From DATFDN01 sp963818885 (GTDB taxonomy: Bacteria; Pseudomonadota; Alphaproteobacteria; Acetobacterales; Acetobacteraceae), in the NCBI GenBank assembly GCA_963818885.1, contig CAWFTP010000006.1, forward strand, positions 623,203 through 687,202: a stretch of DNA of 64,000 nt, given 5' to 3'. Under the pieces are notes generated by a model, which worked only from the letters and a program-made list of their open reading frames with translations, did not search any database and was not told where the DNA came from. The position numbers and the translations under genes were made by a program. Shown here one piece after another: positions 18,685 through 26,179 of the stretch (position 1 is the stretch's first letter; each line of letters starts with the position of its first letter).

Positions 18685-19628
18685 GCTCGGCCGCGCTTGG
18701 GCGGGGCGGGGAGCTGATGTTGACCGCCTTCGGCGTCTCCGTTCTGAGCTTCCTGATGATCCGGCTGATCCCGGGCGATGCCGTGCAGATCATGCTGGGC
18801 GCCAATGCCGAGGTGACGCCAGCGGCGATCGCTGCGCTGCGCCACAAGCTCGGCCTCGATCAGCCCTTCGTCGTCCAATACGTGCATTGGCTTGGCCAGC
18901 TTCTGCACGGCGATTTCGGCGTGAGCCTCGCGACCGGCCAGCCGGTCCTGACGGAGATCGGCGCCGCGGCGACGGTGACGGCGGAGCTCACGGTCCTCGG
19001 CTTGCTGCTCGCGATCGTGCTCGCCATCCCGCTCGGCTGCGCGATGGCGATGGTGCGCGGGCAGGTGCCGGGATTGCTCGTGCGGCTCGCGAGCATCGCC
19101 GGGCTGACCGCGCCGCCGTTCTGGCTGGGGATCATGGCGCTCTACGCGGTCGCCGCGCTCGCCCCGCGCTTCCCGGCGATCGGCTGGGTTCCGCTCGGTC
19201 GCGACCCGCTCGGCAATCTCGCGCGCGTTGCGCTCCCCGTGATGGCGATCGCGCTGCCGGCATCGGCCTCACTCGCGCGCATCCTGCGCGCCTCGCTGCA
19301 GGAAGTGATGGGCCAGGACTACGTCCGCACCGCGCGCGCCAAGGGCCTCGCCGAGTGGACCGTGCTGCTGCGTCACGGACTGCGCAACGCGCTGCTGCCG
19401 TTCATCACCGCGACCGGAATCCTGGCAGGCTACCTGTTCGGCGGCTCGGTGGTGGTCGAGCAGGTCTTCGCGCTGCCGGGCCTCGGGCGGCTGATGGTGG
19501 GCGCGATCGCCGAGCGCGACTACGCGCTGGTGCAGGCAGCGATCCTGCTCGCGACCCTGGTGTTCCTTCTCGTTAACGCCGGCGTGGACCTGCTCTACGC
19601 AATTCTCGATCCGCGTTTGCGCGCATGA
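18681..19628 (+). CDS. Peptide-type ABC transporter permease, DppB family
   Basis: This 315-residue inner-membrane protein has the DppB/OppB layout: an N-terminal helix leading to RLIPGDAVQIMLG, then five further helices. The cytoplasmic EAA-type loop is seen in QEVMGQDYVRTARAKGL, which contacts the ATPase. The GTG at 18681 overlaps the stop of the binding protein, so translation is coupled. Together with the DppC partner it would form the channel for the ligand held by the binding protein. No ATPase follows, which is unusual for this family. Confidence 0.92.
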   Translation: MSSAALGRGGELMLTAFGVSVLSFLMIRLIPGDAVQIMLGANAEVTPAAIAALRHKLGLDQPFVVQYVHWLGQLLHGDFGVSLATGQPVLTEIGAAATVTAELTVLGLLLAIVLAIPLGCAMAMVRGQVPGLLVRLASIAGLTAPPFWLGIMALYAVAALAPRFPAIGWVPLGRDPLGNLARVALPVMAIALPASASLARILRASLQEVMGQDYVRTARAKGLAEWTVLLRHGLRNALLPFITATGILAGYLFGGSVVVEQVFALPGLGRLMVGAIAERDYALVQAAILLATLVFLLVNAGVDLLYAILDPRLRA

Positions 19629-20431
19629 GCACGCTGGTCCTGCGCATCGGCGCCTGCCTCGTATTGTTGCTGGCCGTGCTGGCCGTGCTGGCGCCCTGGC
19701 TCGGCGGGTCGCCGCAGGCGCAGGACATCCTCGCCCGGCTTTCCGCTCCATCCTGGGCACATCCGTTCGGGACCGACAATCTGGGCCGTGACGTGCTGGC
19801 GCGCCTGCTGTTCGGGCTGCGCACGCTGTTCGCGGTCTCCGCCGTCTCGGTCGGCGGCGCGCTGACCATCGGCGGCGGCCTGGGCCTGCTCGCGGCGTGG
19901 CTCGGCGGCTGGGTCGATCGCGTGGTGATGCGGGCCATGGACATGCTGTTCGCCTTCCCGGTCATCCTGCTGGCGATCGGCGTGATCGCGATCATCGGGC
20001 CGGGCGCGTTCGGCGCCGCGGTGGCGATTGGGATCGTCTACATCCCGATTTTCGCGCGCATCTTGCGCGCACCTGCCTTGGTGCTGCGTGACGGCGAGAT
20101 GGTGGCGGCGGCCCGCTCGGTCGGCGCGCGCCCTGCACGGATCCTGCTGCGCCACGTCCTGCCGAACCTCGCCGCGATCATCCTGGTGCAGGCGAGCCTG
20201 TCACTCTCCACCGCGATCCTGGTGGAGGCCTCGCTGTCGTTCCTCGGCCTCGGCACGCAGCCGCCCACACCCTCGCTCGGGCGGATGCTGGCCGAAAGCC
20301 GCAACTTCCTGTTCCTTTCGCCCTGGCCCGCGACGTTCTCGGGCATCGCCATCCTGCTCGCCTCCCTCGGCTTCAATCTGCTGGGGGACGGGTTGCAGGA
20401 CCGGCTCGATCCGCGTCTGAGGAGGCGATGA
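19625..20431 (+). CDS. Peptide-type ABC transporter permease, DppC family
   Basis: This 268-residue permease has the DppC signature HPFGTDNLGRDVLARLLFG (residues about 46-64), five or six membrane helices, and the ATPase-contact loop DGEMVAAARSVGARPARIL. ATGA overlaps with both neighbours couple its translation to DppB and to MurQ. In most operons dppD and dppF come next. Here murQ takes that place, so the ATPase must come from elsewhere in the genome. Confidence 0.92.
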   Translation: MSTLVLRIGACLVLLLAVLAVLAPWLGGSPQAQDILARLSAPSWAHPFGTDNLGRDVLARLLFGLRTLFAVSAVSVGGALTIGGGLGLLAAWLGGWVDRVVMRAMDMLFAFPVILLAIGVIAIIGPGAFGAAVAIGIVYIPIFARILRAPALVLRDGEMVAAARSVGARPARILLRHVLPNLAAIILVQASLSLSTAILVEASLSFLGLGTQPPTPSLGRMLAESRNFLFLSPWPATFSGIAILLASLGFNLLGDGLQDRLDPRLRRR

Positions 20432-21318
20432 CGCTCCCCGCGACCGAACATCACGACCCGCGTTACGACGCGCTCGACACCTGGGACGTGTCCACGGTGC
20501 TTGGCGCGCTCTGGGAGGGGCAGATGGCCGCGGTCGCCGCGCTTCGCCCCGCACTGCCGGCGCTCGCGCGGGCAGTGGAGGCGGCGAGCGGCCGGCTCAG
20601 GACCGGCGGGCGGCTGGTCTACGCTGGCGCCGGCACATCCGGGCGCATCGCCGTGCAGGACGGCGCGGAACTGGCGCCCACCTTCGACTGGCCCGAGGAC
20701 CGGCTGGTCCTGCTGATGGCAGGCGGTCCCAACGCGCTGCTGCGCGCGGTGGAGAACGCGGAGGACCTGACGGATACCGCCCGCGCCGAGATCGCGGCGC
20801 ACGGGATCCGCGCCGGCGATGTCGTGCTCGGCGTGGCGGCGAGCGGGGCGACCGCGTTCACCATCGCCTGCGTGACCGAGGCACGGGCGCGCGGCGCATT
20901 GACGATCGGCATCGCCAACAGCCGGGGCAAGCTGCTGGAGGCGGCGGAGCTTGCGGTGCTGATCGAGACCGGCGCGGAGGCCATCGCGGGATCGACCCGC
21001 ATGAAGGCGGGCACCGCGCAGAAGGCCGCGCTCAACCTGTTCTCCACCGCGCTGATGGTGCGCCTGGGGCGGACCTATCGCGGGCGCATGGTCGACATGG
21101 TCGCACGCAACGCCAAGCTGCACCGCCGCGCCGAGCGGATGCTGGCCGAGATCGTGCCCGCCTCGCCCGAGCGCGTGCAAGCGGCGCTGGCGCTGGCCGG
21201 CGGCAAGGTGAAGCTCGCGGCGCTGATCCTCTCCGGGCTCGATCCCGCAAGCGCCGAGGCGGCGCTCGCGCGTCACCACGGCCATCTGCGCCCCGCGCTG
21301 GAGGAAGTGCGGCGGTGA
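20428..21318 (+). CDS. murQ: N-acetylmuramic acid 6-phosphate etherase
   Basis: This 296-residue SIS-domain enzyme cleaves the D-lactyl ether of MurNAc-6-phosphate to give GlcNAc-6-phosphate. Family signatures are YAGAGTSGRIAVQDGAEL near residue 71 and EAIAGSTRMKAGTAQK near 180. Length is normal. It lies between the peptide-type permease and nagA with four-base overlaps on both sides, so uptake and breakdown of cell-wall sugar are coupled. AnmK or a MurNAc-specific PTS, needed to make its substrate, is not in the window. Confidence 0.95.
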   Translation: MTLPATEHHDPRYDALDTWDVSTVLGALWEGQMAAVAALRPALPALARAVEAASGRLRTGGRLVYAGAGTSGRIAVQDGAELAPTFDWPEDRLVLLMAGGPNALLRAVENAEDLTDTARAEIAAHGIRAGDVVLGVAASGATAFTIACVTEARARGALTIGIANSRGKLLEAAELAVLIETGAEAIAGSTRMKAGTAQKAALNLFSTALMVRLGRTYRGRMVDMVARNAKLHRRAERMLAEIVPASPERVQAALALAGGKVKLAALILSGLDPASAEAALARHHGHLRPALEEVRR

Positions 21319-22442
21319 GGGCGATCCACGCCGCGCGGCTGTTCACCGGCGAGGCGATGCGCACCGACGCGGCGCTGGTCGCCGAGAATGGGCGTGTGCG
21401 CGATATCTGCGCGGGCGCCGACATTCCGGCTGGCGTGCCGACCGAGCGGTTGGCGCCCGAGTTGATCCTCGCTCCCGGCTTCATCGACGTGCAGGTGAAC
21501 GGCGGGGGAGGGGTGCTGTTCAACGACTCCCCCGACGTGCCGACCTTGCGCACGATCGCTCGCGCGCATCGGCGGTCCGGGACTACGGCCCTGATGGCGA
21601 CCCTGATCACCGACACGCAGGCAGCGATGCGCGCAGCCGCGAACGCCGTACTCGCCGCGCAGGATGCGGGCGAGCCGGGCATTCTCGGCCTGCATCTCGA
21701 AGGCCCGTTCCTCAACAAGGCGCGCAAGGGCGTCCATCCGGAGGTGCTGATCCGCCCGATCACCGAGGACGCGCTGTGCTTCCTCTGCGAGGAGACGCCG
21801 CGCCCGCTGCTCGTCACGCTCGCGCCCGAATGCGTCGGCGCCGCCGCAATCGCGCGCCTGACCGCGGCCGGAGTCACCGTCGCGGTCGGCCACAGCACAG
21901 CCTCTTGCGAGGAAACACTGGCATCCGGCGCGCGCGGCTTCACCCATCTCTTCAACGCCATGCCGCCGCTCGCCGGGCGCGAACCCGGGCCGGTCGGCGC
22001 GGCGCTGACCGGCGAGGGCTTCGCCGGCATCATCGCCGACGGCCTGCACGTCCATCCCGCCAATCTCCGCCTCGCGCTGCGGATGAAGGGCGCTGGGCGG
22101 CTGATGCTGGTGACCGACGCGATGGCCTCGGTCGGCTCCGACATCACCGCCTTCCGCCTGCACGGCCACATGATCCGCGTCGCCGACGGGCGGCTGACGA
22201 CCAAGGACGGCACGCTCGCGGGCGCGCATCTCGACATGGCGAGCGCGGTGCGCAACGCGCGGTCGCTGATGGGCGCCACGCTGCCGGAAGCGCTGACGAT
22301 GGCCGCCACCACGCCCGCCGCGTTCCTGGGCGTGCCCGACCGGGGCCGGCTCACGCCGGGCTGCATCGCCGATGCGGTCGCCGTGACCGAGGACATCGCG
22401 GTCGGCGGCGTCTGGGTGGCCGGTGAGCGGGCGGGGCCTTAA
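21315..22442 (+). CDS. nagA: N-acetylglucosamine-6-phosphate deacetylase
   Basis: This 375-residue amidohydrolase removes acetate from GlcNAc-6-phosphate, the product of MurQ, giving glucosamine-6-phosphate. Metal and substrate residues are visible: DVQVNGGGG near residue 60, Glu in LHLEGPF, His in VGHSTA, His in THLFNAM, and the catalytic Asp in VTDAM. The GTG start overlaps the murQ stop (GTGA). It is the last gene of the operon. NagB is not found nearby. Entry of glucosamine-6-phosphate into cell-wall synthesis through GlmM is the likely fate. Confidence 0.95.
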   Translation: MRAIHAARLFTGEAMRTDAALVAENGRVRDICAGADIPAGVPTERLAPELILAPGFIDVQVNGGGGVLFNDSPDVPTLRTIARAHRRSGTTALMATLITDTQAAMRAAANAVLAAQDAGEPGILGLHLEGPFLNKARKGVHPEVLIRPITEDALCFLCEETPRPLLVTLAPECVGAAAIARLTAAGVTVAVGHSTASCEETLASGARGFTHLFNAMPPLAGREPGPVGAALTGEGFAGIIADGLHVHPANLRLALRMKGAGRLMLVTDAMASVGSDITAFRLHGHMIRVADGRLTTKDGTLAGAHLDMASAVRNARSLMGATLPEALTMAATTPAAFLGVPDRGRLTPGCIADAVAVTEDIAVGGVWVAGERAGP

Positions 22443-22468
22443 TCTCCGGCCGAAGCAAGGAGATCAGA

Positions 22469-23029
22469 ATGGACGCGATGGAGTTGCTGACCCGCCGCCA
22501 CTCGGCGACGCGGCTTGCCGAGCCGGGGCCCGACAAGGCCCAGCTCGATGCGATCCTGTCCGCGGCGCTGCGCGCGCCCGATCATGGGCGGCTGCGCCCA
22601 TGGCGCTTCATCGTCATCCCGGGCGAGCGGCGCGACGCGTTCGGCGAGCTGCTGGCGAGCACGCTGAAGGCGCGCGAACCCGGCGTCTCCGAGGCCGAGC
22701 TTGGAGCGCGAGCGCGGCAAGGCGCACCGCGCGCCCGATTGTCGTCGTCGCCGCGGCGCATCGTGCAGCACGGCCACAAGATACCGGAGGTCGAGCAGCT
22801 CCTGGCTGGCGGCGCCGCGGCGGAGAACGTCATGCTCGCCGCCCAGGCGATGGGCTTCGGGGCGATGTGGAAGACCGGCGCGCCGGCGTACGATCCGGCG
22901 GTGAAGCGCGCGCTCGGGCTGGAGGCGGAAGACGCGATCGTCGCCTTCCTCTATCTCGGCACCGCGGTCGGCGAGCCATCCCCCGCCGCGCGGCCGACGC
23001 TGGACGCGCACGTCACGGTCTGGAACTGA
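22469..23029 (+). CDS. Nitroreductase family flavoprotein (YdjA-like), with a locally mis-framed segment
   Basis: This protein of about 186 residues has the small nitroreductase fold: ELLTRRHSATRL at the start, AALRAPDHGRLRPWRF (FMN phosphate binding) and ENVMLAAQAMGFGAMWKTG. These enzymes reduce nitro groups or quinones with NAD(P)H. The open frame is continuous, but residues about 78-101 are out of frame. Extra bases at 22701, 22734 and 22772 cancel each other; the corrected segment reads LERERGKAHRAP then IVVVAAAHRAARHKIPEVEQ. It is 26 bases after nagA and may share its transcript. Confidence 0.82.
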   Translation: MDAMELLTRRHSATRLAEPGPDKAQLDAILSAALRAPDHGRLRPWRFIVIPGERRDAFGELLASTLKAREPGVSEAELGARARQGAPRARLSSSPRRIVQHGHKIPEVEQLLAGGAAAENVMLAAQAMGFGAMWKTGAPAYDPAVKRALGLEAEDAIVAFLYLGTAVGEPSPAARPTLDAHVTVWN

Positions 23030-23041
23030 GGGGACGCGAGA

Positions 23042-23668
23042 ATGGCGATCGAGCTCTGGACCTGGAACACGCCGAACGGGCGCAAGATCAGCGTCGCGCT
23101 GGAGGAGATGGGGCTGTCGTACGACGTGCGCCCGGTCAACATCTCCAAGGGCGAGCAGTTCGACCCGGCGTTCCTGAAGATCAGCCCGAACAACCGCATC
23201 CCCGCGATCGTCGACCCCGAGGGGCCGGGCGGAGCGCCGATCAGCGTGTTCGAATTGGGCGCGATCCTGCTGTATCTGGGCGAGAAGACGGGCAAGTTCC
23301 TGCCGCGCGATCTGCGCGCGCGGGTGCCGGTCTATGAGTGGCTGAACTGGCAGATGGGCGGGTTCGGCCCGATGCCCGGCCAAGTGCACCACTTCCTGCA
23401 GGTCGAGAACGAGCAGGACCGCCGCTACGGGCTCGAACGCTACTCGAAGGAGACGCGCCGGCTGTACGGGGTGCTCGACAAGCGCCTCGGCACGGTGGAG
23501 TACGTCGCGGGCGATTTGTCGATCGCCGATTTCGCGATCCTGGGCTGGGCCTGGCGGCACGAGCGCCACAAGGTCGACTTCGCCGACTTCCCCAATGTCG
23601 GGGGCTGGTACCGCCAGATGATGGCACGCCCGGCGACGGCGCGCGGATTCGAGGTGGCGTTGAGCTGA
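23042..23668 (+). CDS. Glutathione S-transferase, YfcG/YghU-like (nu class)
   Basis: This 208-residue GST has the thioredoxin-like N-domain with TPNGRKISVALEE, where Thr and Asn replace the usual catalytic Ser/Tyr as in nu-class disulfide-bond oxidoreductases. The cis-Pro element is NNRIPAIVD and the C-domain carries WLNWQMGGFGPMPGQ, a hallmark of YfcG and YghU. These proteins reduce disulfides or peroxides with glutathione. The gene follows the nitroreductase by 12 bases and precedes the cupin, so the three probably form one detoxification-type transcript. Confidence 0.92.
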   Translation: MAIELWTWNTPNGRKISVALEEMGLSYDVRPVNISKGEQFDPAFLKISPNNRIPAIVDPEGPGGAPISVFELGAILLYLGEKTGKFLPRDLRARVPVYEWLNWQMGGFGPMPGQVHHFLQVENEQDRRYGLERYSKETRRLYGVLDKRLGTVEYVAGDLSIADFAILGWAWRHERHKVDFADFPNVGGWYRQMMARPATARGFEVALS

Positions 23669-23685
23669 CGCGACGGAGAAATGCG

Positions 23686-24018
23686 ATGGAAGTGAAGCCG
23701 TACAAGCCGGAAGCGATCGCCGGCCGCGAGACCGTCGCCGAGGGCGCCGACATGCGCGTGCTCGTGCTGACGCTGGCGAAGGGTCAGAGCATTCCCTGGC
23801 ACTATCACAGCGACATCACCGACAGCTTCGTCTGCCTCGAGGGTCCGATGGTGGTGGAAACCCGCGCCCCGCGCGCCGAGCACCGCCTGATGCCGGGCGG
23901 ACGCTGCCAGGTCGGCCCGAAGATCGCGCACTACGTACACGGCGAGGACGGCGGCCCGTGCAAGTTCCTGATCGTCCAGGGAGTCGGTGTGTACGACAAC
24001 GTCGCGGTCGGCGGCTGA
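23686..24018 (+). CDS. Small single-domain cupin protein
   Basis: This 110-residue protein is one cupin barrel. Metal-ligand motif 1 is PWHYHSDITDSFVCLEG (residues about 38-54), with two His and a downstream Asp/Glu. Motif 2 is degenerate around PKIAHYVHGEDGG. Such proteins bind a divalent metal and act as small dioxygenases, isomerases or sensors; the role here is not known. The ATG at 23686 keeps CGGAG upstream. It follows the GST with an 18-base gap. Confidence 0.8.
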   Translation: MEVKPYKPEAIAGRETVAEGADMRVLVLTLAKGQSIPWHYHSDITDSFVCLEGPMVVETRAPRAEHRLMPGGRCQVGPKIAHYVHGEDGGPCKFLIVQGVGVYDNVAVGG

Positions 24019-24044
24019 TTGAGGTCGATCGCGTTTGCCGCAAT

Positions 24045-24172
24045 CACCTCTCCCGCCCTGCGGGAGAGGTCGGACTCGCGTAGCGAGCCGGGTGAGGGTG
24101 ACGCAGCCGAGGTGGCAAATCCGCCGTGTCCCCCCTCACCCTGTCTCTCCCCCCGTTGTAGAGGAGAGGGGG
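24045..24172. repeat. Palindromic intergenic repeat cluster (family B)
   Basis: Hairpin CTCTCCCGCCCTGCGGGAGAG (24047-24067) and the arms GACTCGCG/CGAGCCGGGTGAGGG are followed, about 50 bases on, by an inverted partner starting CCCCCCTCACCC and ending GGAGAGGGGG. The layout matches the pairs at 3.5, 16.3 and 51.9 kb. It fills the gap between the cupin gene and the tRNA. Confidence 0.7.
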
Positions 24173-24221
24173 AATGTCTCGTTTGACCGGGCCGCGCGAT
24201 CCGGCCTAAATCGCGCCTGCT

Positions 24222-24314
24222 GGAGGGGTGGCCGAGTGGCCGAAGGCGGCGGTTTGCTAAACCGTTATACGGTGATGAATCGTATCGTGGGTTCGAATCC
24301 CATCCCCTCCGCCA
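24222..24314 (+). tRNA. tRNA-Ser (anticodon GCT)
   Basis: The 93-base sequence folds as a class II tRNA. The acceptor arms are GGAGGGG and CCCCTCC, the D-loop region reads GCCGAGTGGCCGAAGGC, and the anticodon loop is TTGCTAA with GCT at 24256-24258. A long variable arm spans about 24264-24285, the T-arm contains GTTCGAATC, and an encoded CCA follows at 24312-24314. The long variable arm and discriminator G are serine identity features. It reads AGC/AGU codons. The toxin-antitoxin cluster begins right after it. Confidence 0.97.
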
Positions 24315-24396
24315 GATTTCAGGCGCCGTTTTAACCTCCTTGATTTCACTTGGGACATGCTGATGCACGATGATCTAGAGAGTAGCTTGGCCGGCA

Positions 24397-24495
24397 TCAC
24401 GCCGCCCCGCGAAGCGGATTGACGATCTCCACACCGTCGAAGTCGCGCTCGTTGCCGTCACCACGAGCGATGAGCCGATCTCCACGGCAGCCACC
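24397..24495 (-). pseudogene. PIN-domain (VapC-like) toxin C-terminal relic
   Basis: On the minus strand, the frame ending at TGA 24397-24399 reads GDRLIARGDGNERDFDGVEIVNP, close to the C-terminal strand and motif of VapC toxins (typically LVTRNxRDF...VxxxNP). No N-terminal PIN half is found upstream; the intact vapC stop lies directly before it. It is probably the tail of an older, replaced toxin gene. The match is short, so confidence is moderate. Confidence 0.45.
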
Positions 24496-24885
24496 TCACA
24501 CCACCATAAGCCCTAAAAACTCCTCCATCGGCTCGAAATCGCGATCGTCGTGCAACAAGGCGTGGTGGTACTCGATGCAGTAGGTGCCGATGATGATGTC
24601 GGCCGTCTTGCGGATCGTCACCCCCAGTTCCCGTAGCCGCCGATAATTCCGCGCGGCACGTGGAGCAAGATCACCACTCAGCAGCGGCACGAGCGCGTAC
24701 CGGCGCAGTCCGCGCTCAATACGGGTGGCATGCAGCTCATCCCGAGCGCCCTGCAGGACCTCGAGCATGATGAGGTCGCCCACCAGGAGCGGTTCCCTGC
24801 TGGCGGCGGCTTCGAGCTTGGTCGTCGCGGGCGTGCGCTGGCCGCGCAGATGCGCGATCCAGACCGAGCTGTCGACAAGGATCAC
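24496..24885 (-). CDS. vapC: Type II toxin VapC, PIN-domain ribonuclease
   Basis: This 129-residue PIN domain has the first acidic residue in VILVDSSVWIA (Asp5), Glu in DLIMLEVLQG near residue 43, the third Asp in TADIIIGTYC and a fourth in LLHDDRDFEPM. VapC toxins cleave tRNA or rRNA in a Mg-dependent way and are held inactive by VapB. The GTG at 24885 overlaps the vapB stop (GTGA), giving coupled translation. Composition is a little lower in GC than the chromosomal background. Confidence 0.92.
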   Translation of the reverse strand: MILVDSSVWIAHLRGQRTPATTKLEAAASREPLLVGDLIMLEVLQGARDELHATRIERGLRRYALVPLLSGDLAPRAARNYRRLRELGVTIRKTADIIIGTYCIEYHHALLHDDRDFEPMEEFLGLMVV

Positions 24886-25091
24886 AACCGCCGCGTGGGA
24901 CGGCCTCGGCGCATATCCTCCAGATCGCCGTCCCACCCCAAGCCCCTCAGTTCAGCAAGTGCTCGCGCTTGCTGGCCGACCCGAACCAGCAATCGAAGCC
25001 CCTCTTCCACCGTGGCGCGCTTGGTGGATAGGCCAGCCGCCGCCATGGCCTGGGACAGCAACTCATCGTCAATCTCGATGTTGGTCCGCAT
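24882..25091 (-). CDS. vapB: Type II antitoxin VapB (DUF2191-like)
   Basis: This 69-residue protein starts MRTNIEIDDELLSQAM, the ribbon-helix-helix strand and helix of the VapB/DUF2191 group, and continues with TKRATVEEGLRLLVR. The C-terminal half carries conserved toxin-binding residues including GLGWDGDLEDMR. It would neutralise VapC and repress its own promoter. GAGGG lies upstream of the ATG. A 10-base inverted repeat is found just upstream of the gene. Confidence 0.92.
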   Translation of the reverse strand: MRTNIEIDDELLSQAMAAAGLSTKRATVEEGLRLLVRVGQQARALAELRGLGWDGDLEDMRRGRPTRRL

Positions 25092-25106
25092 TTCAGCCGC
25101 CCTCGG

Positions 25107-25140
25107 CGATGTGTATTAAGCTCGCGCAATATACACATCG
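25107..25140. promoter_or_regulatory. Inverted repeat upstream of vapBC, probable VapB operator
   Basis: Perfect 10-base arms CGATGTGTAT (25107-25116) and ATACACATCG (25131-25140) are separated by 14 bases. They lie 15 bases upstream of the vapB start on the minus strand. The AT-rich arm could include a -10 element. Ribbon-helix-helix antitoxins bind such repeats to autoregulate; the site itself is an inference. Confidence 0.6.
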
Positions 25141-25151
25141 CGTTGTCAGCC

Positions 25152-25283
25152 CACAAGAATGGCACGGTGTTCGGGGAATCGCACTTGTCGAACGGGACCT
25201 ACACGGTGCATGGACCGTGGTGCGTCACCTTTCTCTGGGATGGCACGGATGCGTTCGGAGTCGATCTGGAGCAGTAGCACTGA
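25152..25283 (+). pseudogene. Degenerate HigB/RelE-type toxin C-terminus
   Basis: The frame ending near 25283 reads YTVHGPWCVTFLWDGTDAFG and then VDLEQ. This matches the C-terminal strands of HigB/RelE toxins (…V-NGxWRxxFxWxxGDAxxVxxxxYH). In place of the expected final Tyr-His-stop, the sequence reads TAG CAC TGA, so the Tyr codon is a stop. No N-terminal half is present. The gene lies just upstream of the HigA-like frame, the normal toxin-antitoxin order, which supports the assignment. Confidence 0.55.
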
Positions 25284-25294
25284 AAGAGTACGCC

Positions 25295-25615
25295 TTGCCC
25301 GAGTATCGAGCCCGCCCGCGGGACCCCAGGCGCCAGCCGACCCACCCGGGGGCGCCCCTGCGCGAGGACGTGCTGCCGGCGCTGCGCCTGACGGTCGCCG
25401 GCGCGGCCGAGGCCTTGGGGGTGTCGCGGCAGACGCTGCATAGCATCCTGGCCGAGCGACACGGTGTGGCGCCGGAGATGGCGGCGCGGCTTGGCAAGCT
25501 CTGCGGCAACGGGCCGGACCTCTGGTTACGTATGTAACAGGTGCACGATTTGTGGCGGGTGGAACGGGAACTGGCGTCGGCACTGGCACGCATCCCCACG
25601 ATGCACGCCGCCTGA
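25295..25615 (+). pseudogene. HigA-type antitoxin with an in-frame stop codon
   Basis: The frame from a TTG at 25295 encodes a HigA-type Xre helix-turn-helix: HPGAPLREDVLPALRLTVAG, then AAEALGVSRQTLHSILAERH, then KLCGNGPDLWLRM. HigA normally continues QxxHDLWRVEREL. Here an ochre codon (25535-25537) interrupts, and the same frame then reads QVHDLWRVERELASALARIP to a TGA at 25613. The match on both sides of the stop shows a true nonsense mutation or a truncated functional antitoxin, not a frameshift. The cognate toxin upstream is also degenerate. Confidence 0.65.
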
Positions 25616-25708
25616 TCCAAACCAGGGGCCGCGCCCACGCGCTACCCTGCGCCAGCGCTTGCCGATCCATACCGCCACATCATCTCCATGATCGGAAGAG
25701 GAGATGCT

Positions 25709-26050
25709 GTGCCAACCCGTGTCTATGACCTGTTCAGCGAGGCAATGCGCGCGCGCAAACAGATCCTGTGCCTGTATGACGGATGTATCCGCGAGCTTTG
25801 CCCGATCATCCTCGGTCACTCCGAGGGTCAGGAGAAAGCGCTCACCTATCAGTTCGGCGGTCAAAGCCGATCCGGCCTGCCCCGCGGAGGGCAATGGCGT
25901 TGCCTCTGGCTCGACAAGGTAAGCAACGTCCAGCTCCGTGACGGCCCGTGGCATACGGGTGAAGCCCATACTCAGCCACAAGGCTGCGTCGAAATCGTCG
26001 ACCTCGACGTTAATCCGTCAAGCCCCTACAACCCAGCCCGACGCCTCTGA
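25709..26050 (+). CDS. Conserved small protein, WYL-like fold
   Basis: This 113-residue protein is of the kind found near mobile and defence loci in proteobacteria. It has an N-terminal helix (VYDLFSEAMRARKQI), a strand with CLYDGCIRELCP, and the patches KALTYQFGG, LPRGGQWRCLWLDKV and WHTGEAH. The pattern resembles the SH3-like beta barrel of WYL domains, which bind ligands or nucleic acid. That similarity is tentative. The GTG at 25709 follows AGAGGAG. Third-position GC is lower than in neighbouring housekeeping genes. No partner gene is adjacent. Confidence 0.65.
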   Translation: MPTRVYDLFSEAMRARKQILCLYDGCIRELCPIILGHSEGQEKALTYQFGGQSRSGLPRGGQWRCLWLDKVSNVQLRDGPWHTGEAHTQPQGCVEIVDLDVNPSSPYNPARRL

Positions 26051-26179
26051 TCCGACATCCGCGGGTTTTCGCCGGAAGGGCACCGCGCCAACAGCGACCC
26101 GTTGCACGCGAGTGTTGCGCGTAGCCACGGGTCTTGAACAACAAAACGACCGTGAGCGGTGAGTCGAGCGCTTCCGCCA

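Noticed and set aside
16359..22442. Single transport unit formed by the SBP_bac_3 protein and the peptide permeases
   Set aside because: The SBP_bac_3 gene lies on the opposite strand, lacks a signal peptide and belongs to a different transporter class.
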